This document shows, piece after piece, positions 27,179 through 34,710 of a DNA stretch of 64,000 bases. Under the pieces are notes generated by a model that saw nothing but the letters and a program-made list of their open reading frames with translations, did not search any database and was not told the origin of the DNA. Position numbers and translations under genes: made by a program. Origin of the DNA: Vibrio astriarenae. GTDB lineage: Bacteria > Pseudomonadota > Gammaproteobacteria > Enterobacterales > Vibrionaceae. Position 1 is the first letter of the stretch. Each line of letters opens with the position of its first letter. The DNA is taken from contig NZ_CP047476.1 in NCBI RefSeq assembly GCF_010587385.1, positions 124,001 to 188,000 on the forward strand, given 5' to 3'.

Positions 27179-27637
27179 ATGAAGATAAAAGTAGATGATT
27201 TACAAGATGGTGCTGTGATTGCTTTATTAGAAGAGCATTTACAAGATATGTACGCCGTCTCGCCACCCGAAAGTGTCCATGCACTGGATGTATCAGCCCT
27301 GAAATCGGACACGATTACGTTCTTCAGTGGTTGGCTCAAAGATGAACTCACCGGATGTGTTGCGATTAAGGTGTTGTCTGATCAACATGTTGAACTCAAG
27401 TCAATGCGCACCGTTAAGCAATTCAGGAATTCAGGCGTGGCTTCTAAGTTACTTAAACATGCCATTGATGTTGCTAAGCAGCGCGGTGTAAAGAAAGTAA
27501 GCTTAGAGACGGGATCAGAGAACTATTTCAAGCCAGCGCGCACATTCTATGAGAAGTCGGGGTTTGCACCGTGTGCGCCCTTTGCTGACTATAAACCCGA
27601 TCCGTTCAGTTGCTTCATGACGATGGAATTGGACTAG
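27179..27637 (+). CDS. GNAT-family N-acetyltransferase
   Basis: 152 residues from the ATG at 27179, behind AAAGGAAG; the GTG at 27173 is in frame but too close to that site. The acetyl-CoA region is visible: LKSMRTVKQFRNSGVASKLL (motif A, R-x-x-G/S-x-x shape), then VSLETGSENYFKPARTFYEKSGF and the C-terminal FMTMELD strand. Similar proteins are YjaB/ElaA-like small acetyltransferases with unknown acceptor. The next gene (pentapeptide repeat) follows after 36 bases and may be co-transcribed. Confidence 0.88.
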   Translation: MKIKVDDLQDGAVIALLEEHLQDMYAVSPPESVHALDVSALKSDTITFFSGWLKDELTGCVAIKVLSDQHVELKSMRTVKQFRNSGVASKLLKHAIDVAKQRGVKKVSLETGSENYFKPARTFYEKSGFAPCAPFADYKPDPFSCFMTMELD

Positions 27638-27673
27638 TCGCCCCAATCAATAATTTAAGAAGCGGAGTAAGTG

Positions 27674-28273
27674 ATGACTCACTTGAGCGATAGTGAAGAA
27701 TATTATGATCAACAGTTTAAAAAGCTAGCCTTCAAGGGAGAGAAGCTGGAGAAAGCAGTGTTTGAAGAGTGTGAGTTTATTGATTGTGACTTCTCTGATG
27801 CTGTGTTTAGCCGATGTCGCTTTGTTGATTGTGATTTTCACAACTGTAACCTCAGTCTGGCCGAGTTCACTTACTCACAATGGTTGAACGTCGAATTCCG
27901 AGAAAGCAAGCTGGTGGGTGTTGATTGGACCAAAGCAGATTGGCCAACTTACCGAGTCGATCCAGAGTTACGTTTTATTCAATGCAACATGAGAGGCTGC
28001 TCATTTTATGGGCTCACTCTGCAAGAAGTGAAGTTTGAGCAAACCAGCTTGGTCGATGTCGATTTTAGAGAATCAGATTTTTCTCAGTCAAAAATCTTAG
28101 ATTGCGATCTTCGAGATGCGCTGTTCATGCGTACGAATCTGACGGATGCTGATCTCACGGACTCCCACAGTTTTTCAATGAGTGTGCTAGACAATCAACT
28201 CAGCGGTGCGCAGTTCTCTCGTTTAGAAGCGCTAAACCTACTTGAAACACTCGGTATTCAGTTAGTTGACTAG
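27674..28273 (+). CDS. Pentapeptide-repeat protein
   Basis: 199 residues from ATG 27674 (a GTG at 27671 is the alternative), with GGAG upstream. Nearly the whole chain is A(D/N)LxX-type pentapeptides: FEECEFIDCDFSDAVFSRC, then LVDVDFRESDFSQSKILDCD and TNLTDADLTDS. These would fold into a right-handed quadrilateral beta-helix. The length is near that of Qnr proteins (about 218), and vibrios are natural Qnr hosts. The typical Qnr sequence is not evident, so gyrase protection is only a possibility. Confidence 0.85.
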   Translation: MTHLSDSEEYYDQQFKKLAFKGEKLEKAVFEECEFIDCDFSDAVFSRCRFVDCDFHNCNLSLAEFTYSQWLNVEFRESKLVGVDWTKADWPTYRVDPELRFIQCNMRGCSFYGLTLQEVKFEQTSLVDVDFRESDFSQSKILDCDLRDALFMRTNLTDADLTDSHSFSMSVLDNQLSGAQFSRLEALNLLETLGIQLVD

Positions 28274-28366
28274 CTTTTGTGTTACCTTGGCGCCAAATGG
28301 TAAGCTTTCAGGTTCGTTATTCCCATAATAGCGGTATCTAAACAATGACTCTCTATGGGAAATACA

Positions 28367-28903
28367 ATGCAAAACGTTCTAAAAAAGACAGCAGCACTTT
28401 CATTAATGGCTATCGCTTTGACTGGTTGTGTGGGAAGTAACGCGGTCACTGGTAAACTGATGGAGTTTAACGTTGAAGTGGTGGATAACCGTTACGCGCG
28501 AGCAGGTGTGAACTTGCTACTCGCGCCAGTGTACGGTATTACAACTGCTGCTGATTACGTCGTGTTTAACTCTCTAGAATTTTGGACAGGCACCAACCCA
28601 CTTAACGGCAATCCGCACATTTTTGACTCAAAGGTTGATACCAAGATCAAAGTCAATGATGACCTTGATCCTTCTCTAACTGAAGCACCAGTGGATCTTT
28701 CTAACACTCGAACCATCGAAACCGGAGAAATGGTACAAATCGATGAGAATACGGTCCAAATGGATATCACTTACCACAATGGTGACACGGCAACGCTAAT
28801 CGGTGTTCGTGATGGTGAAGAGGTGAGATATTACATGGATGATGAGCTCGTGGCTGAAACAACGATTGGCCAGCTAGAGCAGCTGCAAAAAGAACAGGCT
28901 TAA
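28367..28903 (+). CDS. DUF3332-type lipoprotein
   Basis: 178 residues from ATG 28367, preceded by GGGAA; an in-frame ATG at 28355 adds four. Lipobox ALTGC (Cys21) marks a lipoprotein. The mature part contains NRYARAGVNLLLAPVYGITTAADYVVFNSLEFWTG broken by short turns, the conserved core of DUF3332, then an acidic beta-rich C-terminus (VQMDITYHNGDTATLIG). Cellular role unknown. Single-gene unit ending at a strong bidirectional terminator. Confidence 0.85.
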   Translation: MQNVLKKTAALSLMAIALTGCVGSNAVTGKLMEFNVEVVDNRYARAGVNLLLAPVYGITTAADYVVFNSLEFWTGTNPLNGNPHIFDSKVDTKIKVNDDLDPSLTEAPVDLSNTRTIETGEMVQIDENTVQMDITYHNGDTATLIGVRDGEEVRYYMDDELVAETTIGQLEQLQKEQA

Positions 28904-28918
28904 TTATTGATATAAAAG

Positions 28919-28948
28919 AAAAGAGGTTGCTTATGAGCAACCTCTTTT
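28919..28948. terminator. Bidirectional terminator
   Basis: 13-bp stem AAAAGAGGTTGCT / GAGCAACCTCTTTT-type with a 4-base loop, T-rich on both strands, between the convergent lipoprotein and VOC genes. Confidence 0.88.
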
Positions 28949-28969
28949 TCAGTTAAGGACTTACGTTGA

Positions 28970-29461
28970 TTATTCGTAGTCAGATGCGTAAGTATCTTCG
29001 TAAGTGTGCGAGTAAAATTCGAACAAGTTACCAAACGGGTCTTCTAGGTAAACCATTTGCGCTTGCTTAGAATCATCTTCTGGGTGGTAACGCATGATGT
29101 CCATACGAACCTTGCCACCAAACTCTTCAACACGTTTGATTGCTGATTCAAACTGCTCTTTAGGTAGTTGTAAACAGAAGTGGAAGATGCCAAGACGAGA
29201 GAAGTCTACTTCGTGGCGCTCTTGACGCTCTTTCATTTCGAAAAGCTCAACACCGATACCGTCAGACGTCACTAGGTGAGCAATATTGAAGCCTTTAAAG
29301 CCTTCACCAAATACTGCGATACACATTCTGCCGATAGCAGACTCACGTTCTTCAATGACTTTTGTGTTGTTCATTACGACTCTTAGACCTAGCGCTTTAG
29401 TATAAAACTCAACCGCTTTGTCCATATCGCCAACCATAATACCTACGTGATTCATTTTCAT
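28970..29461 (-). CDS. VOC-superfamily (glyoxalase/dioxygenase fold) protein
   Basis: 163 residues with two beta-alpha-beta-beta-beta modules. The first is MKMNHVGIMVGDMDKAVEFYTKALGL (His5 in the first metal-ligand position). The second is LGIFHFCLQLPKEQFESA, and the C-terminal strand DPFGNLFEFYSHTYED ends with the metal-ligand Glu. Members bind divalent metal and act as lyases, dioxygenases or resistance proteins; the substrate here is unknown. It is a single gene with the AT-rich region 29462-29692 upstream. Confidence 0.85.
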   Translation of the reverse strand: MKMNHVGIMVGDMDKAVEFYTKALGLRVVMNNTKVIEERESAIGRMCIAVFGEGFKGFNIAHLVTSDGIGVELFEMKERQERHEVDFSRLGIFHFCLQLPKEQFESAIKRVEEFGGKVRMDIMRYHPEDDSKQAQMVYLEDPFGNLFEFYSHTYEDTYASDYE

Positions 29462-29692
29462 TTTGTGCTCTCCGAATTAGGAATTTGTTTCTTTGTTTGA
29501 CTCGAGGTGTGCCCCGATGCCGTTTCGATGAGGAGAGTATATGGAGACATGATAATTTAATAAAATTATTAAAAATTCTTATTTTGATAAATTTTTGTTA
29601 TTGATGTTCAAGATTTCCATAAATAGAGTGGTAGAGAGTGACGAGACCATCGACTAGGCTTACTGGGATATAAGTGTGCTTAGGAGAGTGCG

Positions 29693-30436
29693 ATGAGTCA
29701 GAAATTAGAAAATGCCACCAATCTTTATATGGAAGGGATAAGGGATGGGTTTGCACGTGAAGCGGTTACCAAATATACCGGACGCCGGTATACGCAGCAC
29801 AGTACGGGGGTACGAAATGGCATAGAAGGTTTTGTCGAGTTTTTTGAACCATTCTTAGAGCGTTGCAAAGACCGCGATATCCGAATTGTTCGAGCGGTGG
29901 TGGATGGTCAGTATGTTTTTGTCTCGGCCTTTCAAGATATCAATAAAGGTGAAGCTAAGTGGGTAACAACCGATCTTTTTGATACAGATAGCAATGACAA
30001 GATCATTGAGCACTGGGATGTGATTGCAGCCTATGATACCGAACCAGACTCTGAGACTGACCAAGTCAGTGGTCCTAGCCATCCGTCAACCAGCGAAGGG
30101 ACTGAGGATAACAAAGAGCGAGTAAGAGAGTTTCTGTGTGATGTGATGGTGTTAGGCCAGTCAGATAAGCTCTACAAGTACTTAGAAAAGAGCCCTGTTA
30201 GCCACCAAGCGAGTGATGTGAAATCATTTGAGAGCTATATTGGCTGTTACGATCAAGTGTTCAAAATCATCGGCCAAGGTGACATGGTTGTGGCGTACAG
30301 CCGAGTCTTTGAGGGGAATCAAGAGATTGCTCGTTTTGACGTCTTTAGGCTAGAAGCGGGATTAATAAAAGAAATCTGGGTAAACCAAGAGCCAGTGCCA
30401 CCTAAACATGAATGGGTGAATGGTGGTAAGTTCTAG
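29693..30436 (+). CDS. Two-domain NTF2/SnoaL-like protein
   Basis: 247 residues. Two SnoaL/NTF2-like repeats, about 1-120 and 140-240, are joined by a Ser/Thr/Glu-rich linker (PDSETDQVSGPSHPSTSEG). Repeat one has QHSTGVRNGIEGFVEFFEPF and DLFDTDSNDKIIEHWDVIA; repeat two has the matching FRLEAGLIKEIWVNQEPVP end. Such folds bind small hydrophobic molecules; no catalytic residue can be assigned. It has GGAGAG upstream. A GC-rich hairpin (CCCCAGG 30448-30454 / CCTGGGG 30467-30473) follows. Confidence 0.82.
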   Translation: MSQKLENATNLYMEGIRDGFAREAVTKYTGRRYTQHSTGVRNGIEGFVEFFEPFLERCKDRDIRIVRAVVDGQYVFVSAFQDINKGEAKWVTTDLFDTDSNDKIIEHWDVIAAYDTEPDSETDQVSGPSHPSTSEGTEDNKERVREFLCDVMVLGQSDKLYKYLEKSPVSHQASDVKSFESYIGCYDQVFKIIGQGDMVVAYSRVFEGNQEIARFDVFRLEAGLIKEIWVNQEPVPPKHEWVNGGKF

Positions 30437-30489
30437 GCACGCGACATCCCCAGGAAATCCACTTTCCCTGGGGGTCTCTATGAATGATG

Positions 30490-30678
30490 TCAAGCTTCTT
30501 CTAATTGGGCTTTGGGCTTATCACCAATACAGTGTCCGCAGCACATGTCATTTTCGCCTTGGCAAATCTCACATAACACGATTTCACCATCATCCGTGAA
30601 GTCGCTCATCGACTTTGCCTTCCAGCATGAGCATGAGGTGCTGATTGTGGCTCCGCAGTAAACACATTTGTCACTCAT
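30490..30678 (-). CDS. Cysteine-rich small protein, probable zinc ribbon
   Basis: 62 residues from the ATG at 30678, which has GGGGGAC at good distance. A longer in-frame extension to 31011 is rejected because it would overlap the divergent gene and has no matching start. Nine cysteines are arranged as C5-x2-C8, C16-x-C18, C36-x2-C39 and CC46/47-x2-C50. This suggests two metal-binding knuckles, zinc or Fe-S. It diverges from the CMD-family gene. No named family was recognised. Confidence 0.7.
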   Translation of the reverse strand: MSDKCVYCGATISTSCSCWKAKSMSDFTDDGEIVLCEICQGENDMCCGHCIGDKPKAQLEEA

Positions 30679-30905
30679 AGGTTGGTCCCCCATATTGCCA
30701 TTAGTTGAAATGTGATGTGTTGTGAAACTGACCCTTAAATCCAATATAGGCAGTGAAATTGAATAACCCCACACAAATCGCATGGTTTTGTGTTTTTTGT
30801 GATCGCGATTAGTCAACGAACTCTGATCTTGGCCAATACAAGGATCGAGATTTAATGTGATGATGGCCTTGATTTTAATAGAGTTAAAACAAGGCAAGGA
30901 TAGCA

Positions 30906-31193
30906 ATGTTAGGAAAACACACGGATGCGTATAGTCAATTCTATAGTTCAACTCATGACAACGAACACCTAGACAGCAAGACTGAATTATTGGTCGGCCT
31001 ATCGGCCGCAATGGCCATGAACTGCTTGCCGTGCACCCACTATTACCTCAAGCAGGCTAAAAAGGCAGGGATTACCAAGGGTGAGATATCTGATGTCACA
31101 GCCAAGGTCATGGCTGTCGCCGCAGGGCAGAAAAAACTGCAGATGCAAGAGGTACTGCAGCGCTACAAGATTGATTTAGAGACGTTTGTCTAA
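30906..31193 (+). CDS. Carboxymuconolactone decarboxylase/AhpD-like protein
   Basis: 95 residues forming one CMD domain. LDSKTELLVGLSAAMAMNC is followed by the CxxC-His motif NCLPCTHYYLKQAKKAG, the AhpD-like redox site in which the Cys pair and His support peroxidase or disulfide chemistry, and then GEISDVTAKVMAVAAGQKK. CMD proteins act as small oligomers in antioxidant defence. AAGG lies before the ATG. Its promoter shares the divergent 227-base gap with the Cys-rich gene. Confidence 0.87.
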   Translation: MLGKHTDAYSQFYSSTHDNEHLDSKTELLVGLSAAMAMNCLPCTHYYLKQAKKAGITKGEISDVTAKVMAVAAGQKKLQMQEVLQRYKIDLETFV

Positions 31194-31276
31194 ATTATTG
31201 CTATGCGGCGAAATCTTGAATCTCGGCAGCTATTGGCATAGTTTAGCGGACAGAACTAATACATAATGTAGGTAAA

Positions 31277-31969
31277 ATGGACAAGGAAGTGAATAAAGCA
31301 CGCTCGCTGCTCAAGGGAACAATTGCAATGATGCCCTTGAGTCTCGCAGTGGTTCCATGGGGCTTTTTGGCAGGTTCATTCGCCATTGACTCAGGGTTGA
31401 CACCATTGGAAGGGCAAGCGATGAGCGCCATATTGTTTGCCGGAGCTGCTCAGTTAGTCGCCATGGGAATGATCAAAGCGGGTGCCAGTGTGATGACGAT
31501 GGTCGTGACTATTTTTTTCATCACCTCTCGTCACTTCCTTTATGGGCTATCGATGCGTAGCCATATTTCACATTTACCCATGAGGTGGCGTGTTTGCCTT
31601 GGATTTCTTCTGACGGACGAATTGTTTGCACTTTGTGGTCATCACAAGCCTAACCATTTTGACCCTTGGTATGCACTGGGCGCGGGCTTCTCTTTCTACT
31701 TGATCTGGAACTTTGCGACCTTTGTCGGCATTGTTGTGGGAGCACAAATACCAGATTTACAACATTACGGGCTGGAGTTTGCGATTGCAGCGACCTTTAT
31801 TGCTATCGTGGTACCCAATATAAAATCTTGGCCAGTACTGCTGGCAGCGTTATCGGGACTCGTGAGTTCAGTTGTATTGTCCTATCTCGGTATAGAGAGC
31901 GGTCTTGTGATCGCGAGTCTGATCGGTATGAGCGTTGGCTATTTTGCAGAAGGGTGGTTCAAGTCATGA
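31277..31969 (+). CDS. azlC: AzlC-family branched-chain amino acid exporter, large subunit
   Basis: 230 residues, about five to seven membrane helices. Family hallmarks are MMPLSLAVVPWGFLAGSFAIDSGLTPLEGQAMSAILFAGAAQ broken across two helices, then SRHFLYGLSMR and LTDELFAL. With AzlD it exports branched-chain amino acids (BrnFE/YgaZH type) across the inner membrane. Its stop overlaps the azlD start by the ATGA arrangement. No AzlB regulator is adjacent. Confidence 0.92.
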   Translation: MDKEVNKARSLLKGTIAMMPLSLAVVPWGFLAGSFAIDSGLTPLEGQAMSAILFAGAAQLVAMGMIKAGASVMTMVVTIFFITSRHFLYGLSMRSHISHLPMRWRVCLGFLLTDELFALCGHHKPNHFDPWYALGAGFSFYLIWNFATFVGIVVGAQIPDLQHYGLEFAIAATFIAIVVPNIKSWPVLLAALSGLVSSVVLSYLGIESGLVIASLIGMSVGYFAEGWFKS

Positions 31970-32280
31970 TATATCTGTTGATCATTCTGCTTACTTTGAT
32001 TGTTTTTGCCAGTCGATACTTGTTTTTAGAACCGAGCGTACCCCTCAGACTGAGCAGTCGTGCACAACGCTTTTTAAGTTACGCAAGCCCCGCGGTCTTA
32101 ACTGCAATATGGGGGCCTATTGTTTTTATGCCCCATGGTGAGCTGGTGTTTGAGGATAATTGGCCGTATCTTCTCGGGGCTGTATTCGCCATAGTGCTGG
32201 CGAGAGTGACCAATAATGTCCTATTTACAACCATAGTAAGTATCGGCTTTTTTTTGATTCTGAAGCTGTACCTTCAATAA
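31966..32280 (+). CDS. azlD: AzlD-family branched-chain amino acid exporter, small subunit
   Basis: 104 residues from ATG 31966, overlapping the azlC stop by four bases; longer in-frame starts inside azlC are rejected. There are three to four membrane helices with the AzlD pattern FASRYLFLEPSVPLRLSSRA, then SYASPAVLTAIWGPIVF and VLARVTNNVLFTTIVSIGF. It is the obligate partner of AzlC. Confidence 0.9.
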   Translation: MIYLLIILLTLIVFASRYLFLEPSVPLRLSSRAQRFLSYASPAVLTAIWGPIVFMPHGELVFEDNWPYLLGAVFAIVLARVTNNVLFTTIVSIGFFLILKLYLQ

Positions 32281-32297
32281 CTAAGTAATAAGAAGTG

Positions 32298-32399
32298 ATG
32301 AAATCTAGAACCTATACCGCAGAGTATAAGGCAGTATTGCTTGAAGTATTTCGATCTAATTGCCCAAAGTATTTCGTTGAAACCGATGAAGCTGACTAA
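32298..32399 (+). CDS. Possible 33-residue peptide or gene remnant
   Basis: ATG at 32298 behind AAGAAG, 17 bases after azlD. It encodes MKSRTYTAEYKAVLLEVFRS and a 13-residue tail, then TAA. A shifted frame continues with KNGFGDGLDEVEMFK, so this may be the frameshifted remnant of a longer gene. The opening recalls transposase OrfA starts but is too short to assign. Confidence 0.25.
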   Translation: MKSRTYTAEYKAVLLEVFRSNCPKYFVETDEAD

Positions 32400-32479
32400 A
32401 AACGGTTTTGGTGATGGGCTGGATGAGGTTGAAATGTTTAAGTAGTTAACGGTCTAAAACCACCTGCTCATAAAGCAAA

Positions 32480-32503
32480 AAGGGCCAACTTTCGTTGACC
32501 CTT
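32480..32503 (-). terminator. Terminator of dehR
   Basis: On the minus strand AAGGGTCAAC pairs with GTTGGCCCTT (10 bp, one G-U, loop GAAA), followed by TTTGCTTTATG. It starts 49 bases after the stop at 32552. Confidence 0.75.
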
Positions 32504-32551
32504 CAAATCGACTAGGTGCTTAAATCACCTATAAGCGATTTTTTTATCGAA

Positions 32552-33433
32552 TTACTTCTTTAGACCAGTGAAGTAGTCGAAGATTACTGGTACGTCGTTT
32601 TGACCTAGACCAGCGTCTACAGCAGCTTGTAGGCTTGTAGAAGTACCTTGAGCGATTAGAGACTCAGTACCTAGCTCTTCACATAGAGCAAGGAAGTAGC
32701 CAAGGTCTTTGTTTGCGTTAGCAACAGAGAAGCCTAGTTTCTCTTCGCCATCTACAGCGTAGAACTTACAGAACTGCATGAATGGAGAGTTAGATGGACC
32801 CGCTGACATGATGTCAAATAGTTGCTGACCGTCTACGCCTGCTAGCTTAGCTACAGCGAAAGCTTGAGACATAGTAGCAACAGTAGTCATACCCATGAAG
32901 TTGTTAACTAGCTTAGTAACGTGACCAGAACCTAGAGCACCTAGGTGGAATACGTTTTCGCCTTGCTCGTCAAGAACTGGCTTAACTTTGTTGAAAGTTT
33001 CCATGTCGCCAGCAGCCATGATGTTTAGTAGACCATCTTTAGCGTGAGCTGGAGTACGACCTAGAGGAGCGTCGATCATACCTGCGCCGATAGCAGCTAG
33101 GTCAGCACCGATCTTCTTAGTAGAAGCTGGGATAGAAGTACCGAAGTCGATTAGAGTTTTGCCTTCAGACATACCCGCTAGGATACCAGTTTCGCCGTAT
33201 ACTACTTTCTCAACAACTTCAGAAGTTGTTAGACATAGCATAACGATGTCACTTTTCTCAGCTAGTTCTTTACCAGAAGCAGCTTCAGATGCGTTGCCGC
33301 GAGCTAGAACAGCTGCAACTGCATCTTTGTTAAGATCCATTACGTTAACTTCGTAGCCACGGTTTTGTAGGTTCTCAACCATGTTGCCGCCCATAAGGCC
33401 AAGACCGATGAAACCAATTACAGGTTTAGTCAT
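32552..33433 (-). CDS. dehR: DEH reductase, 3-hydroxyisobutyrate dehydrogenase family
   Basis: 293 residues. The Rossmann motif GFIGLGLMGGNM (residues 7-18), the substrate segment DAPLGRTPAHAKDG and the catalytic Lys174 in SGHVTKLVNN are those of beta-hydroxyacid dehydrogenases. The DEH reductase of V. splendidus is a member of this family and converts DEH to KDG with NAD(P)H. Very biased codon use and an operator-like word 22 bases before the start tie it to the alginate genes although it lies 11 kb away. AGGAG precedes the start. Other family members (tartronate semialdehyde or HIBA dehydrogenase) are the alternative. Confidence 0.85.
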   Translation of the reverse strand: MTKPVIGFIGLGLMGGNMVENLQNRGYEVNVMDLNKDAVAAVLARGNASEAASGKELAEKSDIVMLCLTTSEVVEKVVYGETGILAGMSEGKTLIDFGTSIPASTKKIGADLAAIGAGMIDAPLGRTPAHAKDGLLNIMAAGDMETFNKVKPVLDEQGENVFHLGALGSGHVTKLVNNFMGMTTVATMSQAFAVAKLAGVDGQQLFDIMSAGPSNSPFMQFCKFYAVDGEEKLGFSVANANKDLGYFLALCEELGTESLIAQGTSTSLQAAVDAGLGQNDVPVIFDYFTGLKK

Positions 33434-33454
33434 TTCAGACTCCTAAAATGCATA

Positions 33455-33465
33455 TTGTATGATTA
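33455..33465. promoter_or_regulatory. Proximal operator-like word at dehR
   Basis: TTGTATGATTA, 9 of 11 against TTGTATGACAA, covering the -10 of dehR and 22 bases from its ATG. Confidence 0.45.
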
Positions 33466-33546
33466 TTGAGATGTGACGTAAGCATATACTCATGAGCTGC
33501 AATACGCAATGATTGATTGTCAGGAAATTCTACTTGGATCTCAGTT

Positions 33547-33557
33547 TTGTCATACAA
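33547..33557. promoter_or_regulatory. Exact operator-like word TTGTCATACAA
   Basis: Identical to the word before the SDR gene at 0.9 kb; 114 bases upstream of the dehR start, so it could act by looping or serve a lost gene. Confidence 0.55.
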
Positions 33558-33713
33558 AAAGGGAGAAATGTAACTACCTAGATGTAGATTGGCTGGTATG
33601 TGAACGTTTGTTTCATCAAAGTTTAGCACTTGGCATCATCAGACAATTCACCTGTTTGACCATGAGTTTTGATAAAGTTGGTGATTGCTAGCGCACGGGA
33701 AGGGAGTGGTTTT

Positions 33714-33724
33714 TAGTCATACAA
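33714..33724. promoter_or_regulatory. Distal operator-like word
   Basis: TAGTCATACAA, 10 of 11, followed by TAGAAT; about 281 bases upstream of dehR. Confidence 0.4.
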
Positions 33725-33836
33725 TAGAATAATTGCTACTAGTGGTTGTTGCTTATTGTAACATGACAGAGGGGGGCTGCTTTAGATTGCTTGATAAGCA
33801 TTCAAGCGGCCCCGTTCATTTTCATAAATCTAGCTG

Positions 33837-34556
33837 TTATGGTTGTTGCTTGGTTGGTGCAAGTGCAATCTCACGAACGCAAACATTTTGTGGCTGGTTG
33901 TATGCAAACTCCACTGCACGTGCGATATCATCAGCAGCGAGTACGCCGCCCATCTCTTCTTTCCAGCTATCGTAGCCATCTTTGATATCTTGAGAAGAGG
34001 TGTGCGATAGCAACTCTGTCTCAACCGCTCCTGGCGCGATAGTGGTTACGCGCACATTGGCAGCCGCGACTTCTTCACGCACGTTTTCAGAGATCGCATG
34101 AACCGCAAATTTAGTACCACAGTACGCAGCGTGGTTAGGGAACGTCTTTTTACCTGCGATTGAGCTGATGTTGATAATGGTACCGCTATTGTTGTTGATC
34201 ATTGGCGTCAACACAGATTGCATACCATTCAACAGACCGAGTACGTTGACATCAAACATACGTTTCCACTCTGAAGCATCTTGTGTGTCAATTTGACCAA
34301 GCAGCATACAGCCTGCGTTGTTTACCAAGCCATCCACTGGGCCAAACTTCGCTTCTGCTTTTTCAATCGCAGCTTCAAAAGAGGCCTTGTCTGTCACGTC
34401 TACTTTTTCACATAGTGTATTTGGTAGGTTCAATGCTTCAAGACGATCGACACGACGAGCAAGCAATAAAAGAGGGTGGCCAGCATCGCTTAGACGACGA
34501 GCGATAGCTTCACCAATACCAGAGCTTGCACCAGTAATTACGATTAGTTTTTTCAT
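33837..34556 (-). CDS. SDR-family NAD(P)-dependent oxidoreductase
   Basis: 239 residues. ITGASSGIGEAIA Rossmann motif, LVNNAG, a catalytic Ser in INISSIAG, and YCGTK with the catalytic Tyr and Lys. ARRVDRL after the second strand suggests NADPH preference. It resembles YdfG-type 3-hydroxy acid dehydrogenases; the substrate is unknown. It diverges from the LysR gene at 34711 across 154 bases, the arrangement expected for a regulator and its target. It does not carry the TTGT-N3-ACAA word upstream. Confidence 0.88.
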   Translation of the reverse strand: MKKLIVITGASSGIGEAIARRLSDAGHPLLLLARRVDRLEALNLPNTLCEKVDVTDKASFEAAIEKAEAKFGPVDGLVNNAGCMLLGQIDTQDASEWKRMFDVNVLGLLNGMQSVLTPMINNNSGTIINISSIAGKKTFPNHAAYCGTKFAVHAISENVREEVAAANVRVTTIAPGAVETELLSHTSSQDIKDGYDSWKEEMGGVLAADDIARAVEFAYNQPQNVCVREIALAPTKQQP

Positions 34557-34710
34557 TGTTTACTTCCTCAGTGTTAGGGACAGCGGGTTAGTGCTGCGAT
34601 GGGGAGTAGTTTAGTTAGCTTCACTTTGTTGATATATATCACTTTGATTGAAACACTGTTGCACAGGTGCAACAATGTAGAAGTGTTACTTATAGAAGAA
34701 GCCTTAACAG

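Larger units (their letters stand above)
33434..33836. promoter_or_regulatory. Gene-free region with three operator-like words upstream of dehR
   Basis: 403 bases without a supported gene; short open frames on both strands lack starts or codon bias. The dehR promoter reads on the minus strand: -10 TACAAT (33454-33459) inside the proximal word. Two further words lie at 33547-33557 and 33714-33724. A GC-rich stem (GGGGCTGCTT with AAGCGGCCCC, one G-U) near 33774-33816 may end the SDR gene that reads in from the right. Confidence 0.5.

Noticed and set aside
30679..31011. Long N-terminal extension of the Cys-rich gene
   Set aside because: It would overlap the divergent CMD gene; the short form starts right after a good ribosome site and contains all cysteines.
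33435..33629. 64-codon minus-strand open frame before dehR
   Set aside because: It covers the dehR promoter and two operator-like words and has no supporting features.
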